Positions 50,014-59,730 of a DNA stretch of 64,000 bases are shown one piece after another (position 1 is the first letter of the stretch; every line of letters starts with the position of its first letter). The notes beneath the pieces were generated by a model, which was not told where the DNA came from, did not search any database, and worked only from the letters and a program-made list of their open reading frames with translations. The translations under genes were made by a program, and so were the position numbers. Source of the DNA: Bacillota bacterium (GTDB lineage Bacteria > Bacillota > Clostridia > Acetivibrionales > DTU013); assembly GCA_023426125.1 (NCBI GenBank), contig JAFABI010000032.1, positions 171,712-235,711 of the forward strand, in the 5' to 3' direction.

Positions 50014-51039
50014 TTATTTTAATGGCTGTGAAGTGGCTACCGAAATGCATCTAAAGGATTTTGCCAGTTTTATCGTAGGATCGCCTTCCATATTCTTTCT
50101 GCAGGCGCAGTAAAAATGATATAGTACACCATCCTTTTTGATGGCTGACGGCTTATGGGCATGATATTCATCTATCTCATCAGGCTGACCATGCTGCAAA
50201 ACTGGATGACGGTATTTCTTCCAATGTATCAGATCATCAGATATTGCTATGCCATCCTGCGCATGCTTTCCATCGTATCCGAAATACATCATCACCCACT
50301 TGCCGCCATCACGCAGGACACATGGATCTGAACAAAACATGCTTTCCCAGGTGCCCTCACAGTTTTCCATTACAGGATTGCCCTCATACCGCTCCCAGTT
50401 GAATAAGTCCTTTGAGAAAGCTACTCCTGTTTGTTCAACCCATGGACTATAGGTATTGTTTTTTGCATTGTAGAACAGGTAGTATGTACCCTGTTCTTCG
50501 ATGATGCACGCTTTGTAAAGGCCTCCCTTTTCCCAGTCGGCCCCGTCCTTGCACGAGAATACGGGTTCAGACAGCCTGTGCCATTCCATCAGGCTTTCAT
50601 CCTGGGTCCACGCCAGTCCCATCTGTGCCGCGCCGTTCTCATAACCTTCGTCCGGATATGAATGATATATCATCCAGTACTTCCCGTCTATTTTTTTTAA
50701 TGTAGGAAGTTCTGACAAATTATTGGTATCCTTGATAATCCATGTGCCAGCAGCTCCAACTCTATCCCAGGCCGTATGTTCTTCCCTTTTAAGTACGGCC
50801 CCCTTTGACTCCCAATTTATCAAATCATCACTGACAGCCAGCCCGGTCTGATACCCCTTGCCGTCAAAACCCACATGCAGCATATGATAGCAGTTATTGT
50901 GATAAAAAACAAAAGGACAGTCAACAGCCATCGCATCAAATCTTTCCGGTTGCCCTGAACCCGTCAGTACAGGTTTGCCAAGTTTATACGGTGTCAAATA
51001 TGTTTTGATGTCCTCAAAGAGTAATTTTTTGGAGTTCAT
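50014..51039 (-). CDS. Five-bladed beta-propeller glycosidase (GH43/GH117/GH130-like)
   Basis: 341 residues with repeated propeller motifs: MAVDCPFVFYHNNCYHML, GLAVSDDLINWESKG, GKYWMIYHSYPD, EEQGTYYLFYNAKNN and SDPCVLRDGGKWVMMYFGYD. The pattern of D-P-x-V-x-Y plus DDLIHW is shared by GH43, GH117 and GH130-like proteins, so the exact family is open. There is no signal peptide, so it works in the cytoplasm on imported sugars. GGGAGG precedes the ATG. It is in the operon between the URO-D-type gene and the GH106-like gene. Confidence 0.75.
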   Translation of the reverse strand: MNSKKLLFEDIKTYLTPYKLGKPVLTGSGQPERFDAMAVDCPFVFYHNNCYHMLHVGFDGKGYQTGLAVSDDLINWESKGAVLKREEHTAWDRVGAAGTWIIKDTNNLSELPTLKKIDGKYWMIYHSYPDEGYENGAAQMGLAWTQDESLMEWHRLSEPVFSCKDGADWEKGGLYKACIIEEQGTYYLFYNAKNNTYSPWVEQTGVAFSKDLFNWERYEGNPVMENCEGTWESMFCSDPCVLRDGGKWVMMYFGYDGKHAQDGIAISDDLIHWKKYRHPVLQHGQPDEIDEYHAHKPSAIKKDGVLYHFYCACRKNMEGDPTIKLAKSFRCISVATSQPLK

Positions 51040-51068
51040 TTTTACCTCCCGGATTCCAGGTATTTTTT

Positions 51069-52127
51069 CTACCTTATGGAAAGCTCCTGGTATATCTCGT
51101 TGTAATATATTGCTTTATGTACAGGTACACTGGACGGAATGTGATTTCCCACGGCCATAAAATATCCCGGACAATCTCTTCCTATGTCAACACACCTTTT
51201 AACCTCATTATAGATATCTTCATTTGTTCCATAGGTTAAGATCCTGCAATCAGCATTTCCGATTATAACATGGCATTTTCCATATTTTTGCGCCATATAT
51301 TCCATATCTGTAGTAGGTTCCAGCACAAACCCGTTAATACCGCATGCTGCTATATCGTCAATAAACGCAGTGTATGTACCGTCGGAGGTATAAAGTATCT
51401 TCTTTCCGCTTTTTTTTAGCGGTTCAAACAGCTTTTCATAATTGCCGAATACATATTTCATATACCAGTCCCGGCTTATGAAAGGGCCTGATGTCCATAC
51501 AATATCATCATGCACCATAATTATGGGAGAGTCGCATTTTGCCAGTGCTTTGAAATATTGCAATATCCAATCGGAATACCTGTCGGCAAGCCGGCCTGTA
51601 CCTTCCTTATCAACCCCCATGGCTGTCAGAAGCAAATCCCATCCGAATATGTCCAGCAAACCGGATACAAGGCTTACATAGATTCCCGACATAGTAACCT
51701 GATCTTCATGCAGAGCAGATTTTCGTTTATAATTGCTATTAATATTTTTTACAATTTCATCAATATCCCTTTCACCATATGCCTTGAATGGATCAAAGGC
51801 TAATACATCAGCTTCATCCTCAAAAGGGCAGGATATTTTGTTGTCATAATCCACCCCGCCCTGCTGGTATTCCGCATGGCCCATACTTGTCCGCAAATCC
51901 CCGAATATCTCCTTGTAGACATCCGTACTCCAGCTCAGATCATAATTCCAGGCCTTCTCAAAGGCCTTTATTGCATTATTCATAGTTTCTGTATCACTGT
52001 TATTATCAACATTTATCTTGGTAACTTCCTTAACCAGAGCCCAGTGCCTGTTTGCGGAATACTCCGTTCTGGGAATCCGGTCGGGCATTTGCAGGTTTAT
52101 CGCTGCAATTCCATCAGAATATGACAT
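51069..52127 (-). CDS. URO-D superfamily protein in the glycan operon
   Basis: 352 residues. MPDRIPRTEYSANRHWALV, MVHDDIVWTSGPFISRDWYM and YFMAVGNHIPSSVPVHKAIY place it in the uroporphyrinogen-decarboxylase fold. It lacks the H-x-C metal motif: the equivalent strand reads ILYTSDGTY, though cysteines occur later in NADCRIL and RDCPGY. Heme synthesis is unlikely. Such proteins recur in sugar loci of Firmicutes without a known role; methyl transfer is one guess. AAGGAGG precedes the ATG. It is between the fucosidase and propeller genes. Confidence 0.78.
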   Translation of the reverse strand: MSYSDGIAAINLQMPDRIPRTEYSANRHWALVKEVTKINVDNNSDTETMNNAIKAFEKAWNYDLSWSTDVYKEIFGDLRTSMGHAEYQQGGVDYDNKISCPFEDEADVLAFDPFKAYGERDIDEIVKNINSNYKRKSALHEDQVTMSGIYVSLVSGLLDIFGWDLLLTAMGVDKEGTGRLADRYSDWILQYFKALAKCDSPIIMVHDDIVWTSGPFISRDWYMKYVFGNYEKLFEPLKKSGKKILYTSDGTYTAFIDDIAACGINGFVLEPTTDMEYMAQKYGKCHVIIGNADCRILTYGTNEDIYNEVKRCVDIGRDCPGYFMAVGNHIPSSVPVHKAIYYNEIYQELSIR

Positions 52128-52156
52128 AAAACCCTCCTTATTATTGACAATGATTC

Positions 52157-53422
52157 TTATATATTGTAAACCTCAGGTTCTCCGTCCAATTCCAAGACAA
52201 CGATAGTATCCATGGGATCAACGGGCTTTTCAGGGAGATTGACCCTCAGTCTGTGCTGATCCCGGGCCGTTTCAAAGGTCTGTAAAACCTCCAGTCCGGT
52301 TTTATGCTTATCTGACAGCAAATAGGCCTTATTCACTTTAGTTTTTAACCCATATACCAGTATCTGCCATGGAAACAAGGGCCAATTAAAAACATGCATG
52401 TACATTTTTTTATCCTTATACGTGAACCGGCCCCAGTCCAGCTCATAGGGCAAGTCCGGGAATGCTTTCACTCCATACACGGAATCCCCGTTAATTTTCA
52501 GCCATTCTCCCACTGTTTTCAGTATTTGGACGCTTTCCGGAGGTATTCCGCCTTCTGCATCCGGTCCGATATTAATAAGAAAATTGCCGCATTTGCTCGT
52601 AACATTTATGAGCATTTCTAACACCGTTTCAGGCGATTTGTAATTATGATCCGAATCTTTATATCCCCAGGTATCGTTAAGAGTCATAGGGGTTTCCCAA
52701 TCGCAGTTATATGAAATAGCAGGAATACTGTTGTCTCCCATTTGCCTGTAATCTCCCAGATAATACCCTATTCTGCCGTTAATAATACAGTCGGGCTGTA
52801 GGGCCTGTACATGTTTAACCAATTCCTCGCAATACTCCTTCGGCATTTCATACGGCGTATCAAACCAGATGAGTCCTATTGGTCCGTAATTTGTTAAAAG
52901 CTCCGTCAACTGGGGTTTTACCTTATGCTCCAGGTATATTTTAAAATCCTGCCCGGAAGGATGGTAATCCCAATCATTTCCGAACCCGTTAGTATCCTCC
53001 CAATCCTGGTATTGAGAGTAGTACAGGCAGAATGTAATACCCTGCTTACCGCATTCTGCCGCAAGCTCCTTCAAAACATCCCGGCCATAAGCCGTGGCTT
53101 TGACTATGTTGTAATCGGAAACCGCCGAATCATACATTGCAAAGCCATCGTGATGTTTTGCGGTAAAAACCAGATATTTCATCCCCGAATCTACGGCAAG
53201 TTTGACCCACTCCCCGGCATCGAATTTCACCGGATTAAATTCATCTGCAAGCTTTTTATATTCTCCAAGAGGTATCCTGCCGTTTTTCATGATCCATTCT
53301 CCGCCGGATGGGATATCTTTGCCCTTCCACCTGCCTGCCGGTATGGAATATAACCCCCAATGGATGAACATACCGTACTTTGCATATCTCCACCATTGCA
53401 TCTTACTGTTGTCAATGGTCAT
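52157..53422 (-). CDS. Alpha-L-fucosidase, glycoside hydrolase family 29
   Basis: 421 residues from the ATG at 53422. YAKYGMFIHWGLYSIPAGRW, EFNPVKFDAGEWVKLAVDSG, YLVFTAKHHDGFAMYDS and the nucleophile aspartate in IGLIWFDTPYEM (near residue 184) are GH29 hallmarks, followed by GNFLINIGPDAEGGIPPESV. It removes terminal L-fucose. There is no signal peptide, so it is cytoplasmic. CGGAG lies 8 bases before the start. It follows the solute-binding protein after a strong intergenic hairpin. Confidence 0.93.
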   Translation of the reverse strand: MTIDNSKMQWWRYAKYGMFIHWGLYSIPAGRWKGKDIPSGGEWIMKNGRIPLGEYKKLADEFNPVKFDAGEWVKLAVDSGMKYLVFTAKHHDGFAMYDSAVSDYNIVKATAYGRDVLKELAAECGKQGITFCLYYSQYQDWEDTNGFGNDWDYHPSGQDFKIYLEHKVKPQLTELLTNYGPIGLIWFDTPYEMPKEYCEELVKHVQALQPDCIINGRIGYYLGDYRQMGDNSIPAISYNCDWETPMTLNDTWGYKDSDHNYKSPETVLEMLINVTSKCGNFLINIGPDAEGGIPPESVQILKTVGEWLKINGDSVYGVKAFPDLPYELDWGRFTYKDKKMYMHVFNWPLFPWQILVYGLKTKVNKAYLLSDKHKTGLEVLQTFETARDQHRLRVNLPEKPVDPMDTIVVLELDGEPEVYNI

Positions 53423-53453
53423 AATATTCACTCCGTATAAATTTAAAATTCTA

Positions 53454-53494
53454 AGATTTCAGCAAATATCCTCGACGGATATTTGCTGAAATCT
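53454..53494 (-). terminator. 18-bp perfect hairpin between transporter and glycosidase genes
   Basis: AGATTTCAGCAAATATCC (53454-53471) pairs completely with GGATATTTGCTGAAATCT (53477-53494) around TCGAC. On the minus strand it follows the solute-binding protein stop by 9 bases, and the trailing sequence TAGAATTTT is only weakly T-rich. It could partly terminate transcription or protect the 3' end of the transporter mRNA. Confidence 0.65.
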
Positions 53495-53503
53495 TTAAAG
53501 CTT

Positions 53504-55201
53504 TTATTCTAGATTATTTCTGTCATATTCGCTTTGATATATTTCCATATATCTCTTCAAACCCAGCTTGTTCAAATCATCTACATATTTGTCCCAGTCG
53601 GAATCGAGACTTTTAACACCGGTTATAAATTGAGCTATTGACTGCGTTACTGACTCATCCAGTATTGACTTCAATTCAGTAAACTCTGAGGCTGACTCAT
53701 CTTTCATATATAGCGGCGGAACACTTTTCTCGGCTTTATAAGGCCAATATTCATTCACCGTGACATCATACAGCATTTGCTCATAATGGCCTTTTGCAGG
53801 CACAGTCATACCCGTATGCTGTTTAAAGGACTGGTATCTCGGTACCACCTGCCCTGTCTGCCATCCGACATTTATCTCATTATTCAATCCATACGGGAAG
53901 AAAAGTGCCGTTTTCCCATCTGCTCCCAATTCGTCGGAATTGGCTCTCCTCCACCCGGCTATCCCTTCGATCAATTGGTCTTCCGATTCTACTAAAGGCC
54001 CATATGATCCGGTATTAAAACCTTCCATACTATAGAACCAATCGACCCACCTCATAGCAACCTCCGGATATTTGCAATTTTTAGTGATATTGAACTCAGA
54101 ACCTCCGTTTAATATAATTTCGCCAACATATGGAGCCTGTCTCAAGCCTGCAGGTCCCTCCAGGGGAGCTATGGCTTTATATTCCCAGAATCTGTCCCCT
54201 TCTTCATATACCGGATTCTTCACATTTGTAAAATGCCCCGGCCAGAGAGCAGTTCCGGCACCCAATATTGCAGGATCTTTCATTGCAAGACTTGTTCTTT
54301 GCGTCCTGTCCATCGTTATGGAATCTGCGGCATATAATCCCTCTTCAACCAACCTTCTTAAATATTTCAGACCTTCCTTGAATCCCGGCTTATCTGCAAT
54401 AAAGTTAATTTTGTCACCTTCAAGCACTGTAAAGCTGCCGTCATAATATATAAAAGAATTCATAAGGTAAGTTATATCAAGGCCCTGGGATGCCAGAGGA
54501 ACTTCATCATTCTTTTTGTTCCCGTTTGGATCCTGTTCTTTAAACGCTTTAAGCATTTTATAGAAGTCTTCGGTCGTTGATGGAATATCCAAATTCAACT
54601 TATCCAGCCATGTATTGTTGACCCACATTTTACTAGGTGTCGTTCCATGTACGAAGTACACAACATTCGGAAGTCCGTATATATTGCCGTCCGGTGTTGT
54701 TACAGTCTCCTTGAGTCCGTCTACTTCATTAAACATTTGCTTAATATTCACAGTATCTTTTTCAATCAGGTCATTCAGCGGGATAAATACTCCCTGTGAA
54801 CCATACATAGCCTGTTGGGACCTGCTTATCGCAGACATTGAAAAAACATCGGGATAATCTCCGCTTGCAAGCTTCAGATTGACTTTTTGAGTCCTCTGAC
54901 TGACATCACCGGTTACCATTTCCCATTCAATATGAACATTGGTTTTTTCTTCATAATATTTCGTAAACCAGTTGCTTTCGATTTCCCAATTGGCTGGGGG
55001 CGTATCTCTGGTGAAAAATACCTTCAATGTGACTTTATCCTTCACAATTGGAAAAGCTCCCGGCTCTGTTAAATTAGAAACTTCTGTGCTTTCTTCAGCA
55101 CCTTGGCTCTGTGATGTTTCAGATGAATTTGTATTCCCACAGCCCATAAGTAAAGCTATACATAAAAAAACATTCACGAATAACAGACTAATTTTTTTCA
55201 T
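53504..55201 (-). CDS. Extracellular solute-binding lipoprotein of a carbohydrate ABC transporter
   Basis: 565 residues. The lipoprotein signal ends at IALLMGCGNTNSSE. The rest is a large type-1 sugar-binding fold as in LplA-type proteins (VHIEWEMVTGDVSQRTQKVN, ASGDYPDVFSMSAIS, MRWVDWFYSMEGFNTGSYGP). It captures oligosaccharide outside the membrane for the two permeases encoded upstream. AGGAGG lies about 11 bases before the ATG. The ATPase is missing from the locus, so a shared MsmX-like ATPase elsewhere is likely. Confidence 0.9.
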   Translation of the reverse strand: MKKISLLFVNVFLCIALLMGCGNTNSSETSQSQGAEESTEVSNLTEPGAFPIVKDKVTLKVFFTRDTPPANWEIESNWFTKYYEEKTNVHIEWEMVTGDVSQRTQKVNLKLASGDYPDVFSMSAISRSQQAMYGSQGVFIPLNDLIEKDTVNIKQMFNEVDGLKETVTTPDGNIYGLPNVVYFVHGTTPSKMWVNNTWLDKLNLDIPSTTEDFYKMLKAFKEQDPNGNKKNDEVPLASQGLDITYLMNSFIYYDGSFTVLEGDKINFIADKPGFKEGLKYLRRLVEEGLYAADSITMDRTQRTSLAMKDPAILGAGTALWPGHFTNVKNPVYEEGDRFWEYKAIAPLEGPAGLRQAPYVGEIILNGGSEFNITKNCKYPEVAMRWVDWFYSMEGFNTGSYGPLVESEDQLIEGIAGWRRANSDELGADGKTALFFPYGLNNEINVGWQTGQVVPRYQSFKQHTGMTVPAKGHYEQMLYDVTVNEYWPYKAEKSVPPLYMKDESASEFTELKSILDESVTQSIAQFITGVKSLDSDWDKYVDDLNKLGLKRYMEIYQSEYDRNNLE

Positions 55202-55330
55202 ATGATATTTTTCCTCCTATTTTTTATAATTTGTCGTTTCTTTTGAAATTATAAATTTCATCCCTCCCATCTACCATAAAATTGAAATTAAACTACCACC
55301 TCCTTACCCTCCATGATAACATTGGCCGGC

Positions 55331-56230
55331 TCACCCTTTAATTGCACCAACCATGATACCCTTTATAAAGAATTTTTGTACAAATGGGTATATTATTATA
55401 ACAGGCAGACTAGATACTATTATCGTTGAATATTTCAGCAATTCGGACATATACCGCCTTTTTTCCGAATCAGCCAGATCAAATCCGGTAAGCATGTCAT
55501 CTGCCTGGTTTAATAAAATAATTTCCCGAAGTATCAATTGCAGAGGAAAAAGTCCTCTTTTTGAAAGATAAATAAATGCGTTAAAATACGAATTCCAATG
55601 GGCTACCGCATAAAAAAGAGATATTACAGCCAATATAGGCGCCGATAGAGGAATAACAATTTTAGCAATGAAGCGGAAGTCGTCACACCCATCCAGTCTG
55701 GCAGATTCCAGAAGCTCAACCGGAATATTTGTCTGTAAATATGTCCTTGTAATTATGATATTCCATACCCCCACTGCATTTGGAATCAGCATAGCCCAAA
55801 TTGTATCAATCATATTTAAATTTCTCACCAAAATATAAGTCGGAATCAATCCCCCTGAAAACCACATGGTAAATGCAAAGATAAACATGATAATATTCCT
55901 GCCGGCAAAATCTTTACGAGACAGCGGATAAGCAGCCATAACAGTAAGTGTGACATTAATGACTGTCCCAAGGCCTGCATACATCAGTGAGTTCCTGAAG
56001 CCTGTCCATATCCTTTCATATTTTAAAGCCGCCATATACCCTTCAAGTGTGGGATGGACGGGATAAAGCCATACCTCGCCCGACATTATGGCATCAGGAT
56101 CACTAAAGGATGCACTGATGACAAATATAATGGGATAAAGTACCAAAAGCATAAAAGCTGTAATAAAAATAAAATTTAATACCGAAAAAATTCTATCGCT
56201 GATATCATTCTTAATTAAAGTACTCCTCAT
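55331..56230 (-). CDS. Carbohydrate ABC transporter permease (LplC/YtcP type)
   Basis: 299 residues with six membrane helices and the EAA loop IPVELLESARLDGCDDFRFI. It starts at the ATG at 56230, 9 bases after GGGAGG; the frame to 56254 would overlap the preceding gene. YPIIFVISASFSDPDAIMSG is characteristic of this permease class. It forms the pore with the other permease. Confidence 0.9.
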   Translation of the reverse strand: MRSTLIKNDISDRIFSVLNFIFITAFMLLVLYPIIFVISASFSDPDAIMSGEVWLYPVHPTLEGYMAALKYERIWTGFRNSLMYAGLGTVINVTLTVMAAYPLSRKDFAGRNIIMFIFAFTMWFSGGLIPTYILVRNLNMIDTIWAMLIPNAVGVWNIIITRTYLQTNIPVELLESARLDGCDDFRFIAKIVIPLSAPILAVISLFYAVAHWNSYFNAFIYLSKRGLFPLQLILREIILLNQADDMLTGFDLADSEKRRYMSELLKYSTIIVSSLPVIIIYPFVQKFFIKGIMVGAIKG

Positions 56231-56247
56231 TTGATCACTCCTCCCTT

Positions 56248-57153
56248 CTACCATAGACTGTTCTCGGAAACAGACTTTGCAATCCTGTTTACCATTATTG
56301 TCAGAATAAATCCCACCAAAGACTGAAACAGCCCTATTGCAGCCGAATAAGAAAAATTAGCGGATGCGGAGGCCAAACCCATCTTATATACATAAGTGTC
56401 TATTACCTCAGATACACCGATATTTAGCGGATTTTGCATCAAAAATGCTTTTTCAAATCCCATATTCATCAGGGTGCCTATATTTAAGATAAGCATAATT
56501 ATAGCTGTAGGCATTAGACCCGGAAGGTCGATATGCCAGATTCTCTTAATTTTATTAGCTCCGTCGATCATGGCAGCCTCGTATAACTGCGGGTCTATTC
56601 CCGCCAATGCGGCTATGTATATGATCGATCCCCAACCGGCCTGCTGCCAGACACCCGACCAGACATATAAAGATCTAAAATATTCCGGTCTGGAAAAAAA
56701 GTCAACCGGTTCTCCGCCCACAAATCTTATGATATTATTAACCAGTCCAAATCTTGGCCCCAGAACCTGCATAAGTATTCCCACCATCACTACAACAGAA
56801 ATAAAATAAGGAATATAAGTGACCATTTGAACCGTCTTTTTATAATACTTATTTTTTATGTAGTTCAATCCGAGAGCAAGCATTATGGGAAACGGAAAAC
56901 CGGCCAAAAGGCTGTAAAAACTTAATGATAAAGTATTTACAAGCAATACCGAAAACATTGGAGATTTAACAAATCTTATAAAATGATCCATTCCTACCCA
57001 TGGACTCCCCCAAAAACCGTATATGGAACTATAGTTCTTAAAGGCTATCTGTGCCCCGTACATTGGGACATACTTAAACACGATAATATAAACCAAAGGT
57101 AGAAGAATAAGCAAATATAACTGCCAATTATTTAATAATTTTTTTACCGACAC
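56248..57153 (-). CDS. Carbohydrate ABC transporter permease (LplB type)
   Basis: 301 residues, six membrane helices, GAQIAFKNYSSIYGFWGSPW and the EAA loop DPQLYEAAMIDGANKIKRIW. The start is a GTG at 57153 with AAGGAG about 12 bases upstream. It is the first transporter gene of the glycan operon and lies 282 bases downstream of the sensor/regulator gene. That gap holds the likely promoter, but I cannot pick one with confidence. Confidence 0.9.
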   Translation of the reverse strand: MSVKKLLNNWQLYLLILLPLVYIIVFKYVPMYGAQIAFKNYSSIYGFWGSPWVGMDHFIRFVKSPMFSVLLVNTLSLSFYSLLAGFPFPIMLALGLNYIKNKYYKKTVQMVTYIPYFISVVVMVGILMQVLGPRFGLVNNIIRFVGGEPVDFFSRPEYFRSLYVWSGVWQQAGWGSIIYIAALAGIDPQLYEAAMIDGANKIKRIWHIDLPGLMPTAIIMLILNIGTLMNMGFEKAFLMQNPLNIGVSEVIDTYVYKMGLASASANFSYSAAIGLFQSLVGFILTIMVNRIAKSVSENSLW

Positions 57154-57435
57154 TCCTTTTAATCACTCCTTGTCACAAAGTTTATGAATATTTTTGAGCA
57201 CCATAACTTGAATCCGGTGATTTTAATTTAATATACAAACATTTGAATGTAAAGAGACAATACTTCAGGCAAATACATTTCTTATGAATATCCTTTTTTC
57301 ATCCAACATACATTTTCCCAGTCAGGATACAATTCTTTGGAATACAGTCCTTAAAACCCATTATTCCCGACATTTACACCCCCTAAAAAAGCATACCTTT
57401 GGTATGCAATTTAAAATCAACAAATCAGTTATTCT

Positions 57436-59730
57436 TTATATGACATCTGTGGGGTTAATATTTTTCACTCGCTTGAACGCTCTCCTGAAAGACTGGTCAC
57501 TGTTATATCCTACGGCTTTTGAAACCTCAGTGACTTTCATGTTTTTATCCTTTAGCAATTTATAGGCATATTCGATTCTTATCCTTTCAATATAATGCGA
57601 AAAGGTTTCACCTGTCTGCTCCCTGAAAAAGTATGACAGGTATGTTTCACTTATATTAAATCTTTCTGCTACACTGCATAATGACAGCTGGCTGTCCATA
57701 AACTGATGGTTTATATATTCTACAATGCGCTGCTCCAAATTCTTATTATGGCTTTTCTTTTGTCTATTAACGTAATCACACATATCATTGAATATGCTGG
57801 AGATATTATTAAATATATCTTCTTCATACATTACCTTTTCCAGGTAAAGTGCTTCTTTATCCACCAATATGCTTTTTGTTTTATCTGTAAAATTAATCTG
57901 AGAATTCAATTTAATAATTGTTCCCTGCAGTTCATAAATAAACTGTTTTTGCATGACCTTGGGAAGCTTTCTTTTAAAAATATTTTCTTCAAATATCTCA
58001 GATAAAAGATCAGTAGTTTCTTCCTTCTTTCCTGCCTTAACCAGCTTTATCAAATGAGTCTCCACCTCAAGAGGATAGTAATAGTCCGCCATCTGATCAG
58101 GTATTTCGTTATACCATATAATGTTTTTGCTGGAAGTGGTCCTCAAATTGAATTCCAGTGCTCTTAAAGCTGAATTGTAGGATTTGTATGTATCAATTAT
58201 ATTACTATAAATATTTCCAACTGCAAAATACACCTCATTATCAACAGCCCTCCCCAGCTTGCCCAATAAATCATCCATTAACAACCGAACGTCATCTTCC
58301 TCAGAATATCCTTGTTGAAGAGATATGATTAGCAGCATCTTATCATTATCGACATCATGAAAATATATTTCATTACTTATAGAATGCTTTATTACTTCCT
58401 TTACAAGTACTTTATTCTTTATAATGACATCAAGCATTTTACTTGTAAGATTATATCTATAAGCACTAAATTGGATTATAACAGATACATAGCCTTCTTC
58501 CTGAAAATTCATGTCAATATGCTCCATTACGGTTTTAATATCAGATTCTATGCTGAATTCTCCCTTTACCAGCCTGTCAAAAAAAGCCACACCAAGTAAT
58601 GGTATATGCTGTTCCAGCTTGGTTCTTAAATATTCGTTTTTATCAAATTCATCTTTTAAAACAGTTTCAATTAAATCGTAGCTGTTTTTATATTTCTTAC
58701 CGACAGAAAAATCTTTTTTATTCAAAATACTGTCCATCAATCTACTCAATGGTTTACTGTTTTTATACGAAAAAGCAACTGCAATTGAAATCCCGGCAAG
58801 TAAAATAATTGCTGTAACAGTATACACCATTTTTTGTATATAAGATACTTTTGTCATGACCACGTCGAGAGGAACAGCAGCCACATAAGTCCATCCGCTG
58901 GCTTTTGATGTCACATAGGCCACTTCCATCTGTTTTCCATGAAGTACTTTTTGCATGCTTCCTTTTTCATCAGTCAATTCAAGATTAATATTTTGTATAT
59001 CCTCATGTTTTTCATATGATGCTGTTAAAATATTATTATACTGATCGGCAATATAATACCAACCACCATCCCCTATCCGCAGCTTGTTCAGTAATTTATG
59101 AATTTCCAGCTGATCAATTAAGACGACAAGTGCTCCTTTGGATTCATCCTGGCTTCCTTTAAGTGGAATTGATTGTATATATGTGATGTAGTCTTTACGT
59201 ACCCCATTAATTTTCACAGAAGAACTTGGCAAAAATTCCTGAAATCTATTTTTTTTCAATACTGAATCCACCCAGTTTTGATATTCAAAACCTTCCATTT
59301 CTAAATAATTCTCAAAAAACATTTTTGAGTCTGTATATGAAGTATCCGGCGTCATTACTATTCCACTTTTTTGATAATACACATAATATAATCCTATAAA
59401 ATCATTAAGTACACCATATGACTCAAGATTTTTTTGTGTATCCATAATGTAATAGTGATCCAAACTATCAAGAGGTTTTTTCATGTACAAGATCCTGTTT
59501 AATCTAGGGCTGAGAGTCATATTTTTAACCAGCCTGTCCATCTCTACTATATACTTGTCAATCACATCACATGATTGTGCAAGTATTGTTAAATTCAGTT
59601 CCCGTGCATCTTGTTCCAATACACTTAAAGTATAATTATATGTATAATAGCCAATACATATTGTAATAAATATAATCAATAAATAAGGAATGAGAAATCT
59701 AAAAAATATACGTCCTTTAAAATATTTCAT
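57436..59730 (-). CDS. Membrane sensor with AraC-type DNA-binding domain (YesN-like one-protein regulator)
   Basis: 764 residues. The first membrane helix (LIPYLLIIFITICIGYYTY) and a second near 295-315 (MVYTVTAIILLAGISIAVAF) enclose an outside Cache-like sensing domain. A cytoplasmic linker follows, and the C-terminal 100 residues are a double helix-turn-helix of AraC type (LSLCSVAERFNISETYLSYF and MKVTEVSKAVGYNSDQSFRR). Regulators of this build sense extracellular sugar or its binding protein and activate the adjacent transporter. AGGAGGG precedes the ATG. Confidence 0.9.
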   Translation of the reverse strand: MKYFKGRIFFRFLIPYLLIIFITICIGYYTYNYTLSVLEQDARELNLTILAQSCDVIDKYIVEMDRLVKNMTLSPRLNRILYMKKPLDSLDHYYIMDTQKNLESYGVLNDFIGLYYVYYQKSGIVMTPDTSYTDSKMFFENYLEMEGFEYQNWVDSVLKKNRFQEFLPSSSVKINGVRKDYITYIQSIPLKGSQDESKGALVVLIDQLEIHKLLNKLRIGDGGWYYIADQYNNILTASYEKHEDIQNINLELTDEKGSMQKVLHGKQMEVAYVTSKASGWTYVAAVPLDVVMTKVSYIQKMVYTVTAIILLAGISIAVAFSYKNSKPLSRLMDSILNKKDFSVGKKYKNSYDLIETVLKDEFDKNEYLRTKLEQHIPLLGVAFFDRLVKGEFSIESDIKTVMEHIDMNFQEEGYVSVIIQFSAYRYNLTSKMLDVIIKNKVLVKEVIKHSISNEIYFHDVDNDKMLLIISLQQGYSEEDDVRLLMDDLLGKLGRAVDNEVYFAVGNIYSNIIDTYKSYNSALRALEFNLRTTSSKNIIWYNEIPDQMADYYYPLEVETHLIKLVKAGKKEETTDLLSEIFEENIFKRKLPKVMQKQFIYELQGTIIKLNSQINFTDKTKSILVDKEALYLEKVMYEEDIFNNISSIFNDMCDYVNRQKKSHNKNLEQRIVEYINHQFMDSQLSLCSVAERFNISETYLSYFFREQTGETFSHYIERIRIEYAYKLLKDKNMKVTEVSKAVGYNSDQSFRRAFKRVKNINPTDVI

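Noticed and set aside
57284..57565. 93-residue plus-strand frame
   Set aside because: It overlaps the C-terminal helix-turn-helix of the sensor regulator on the other strand and shows no family.
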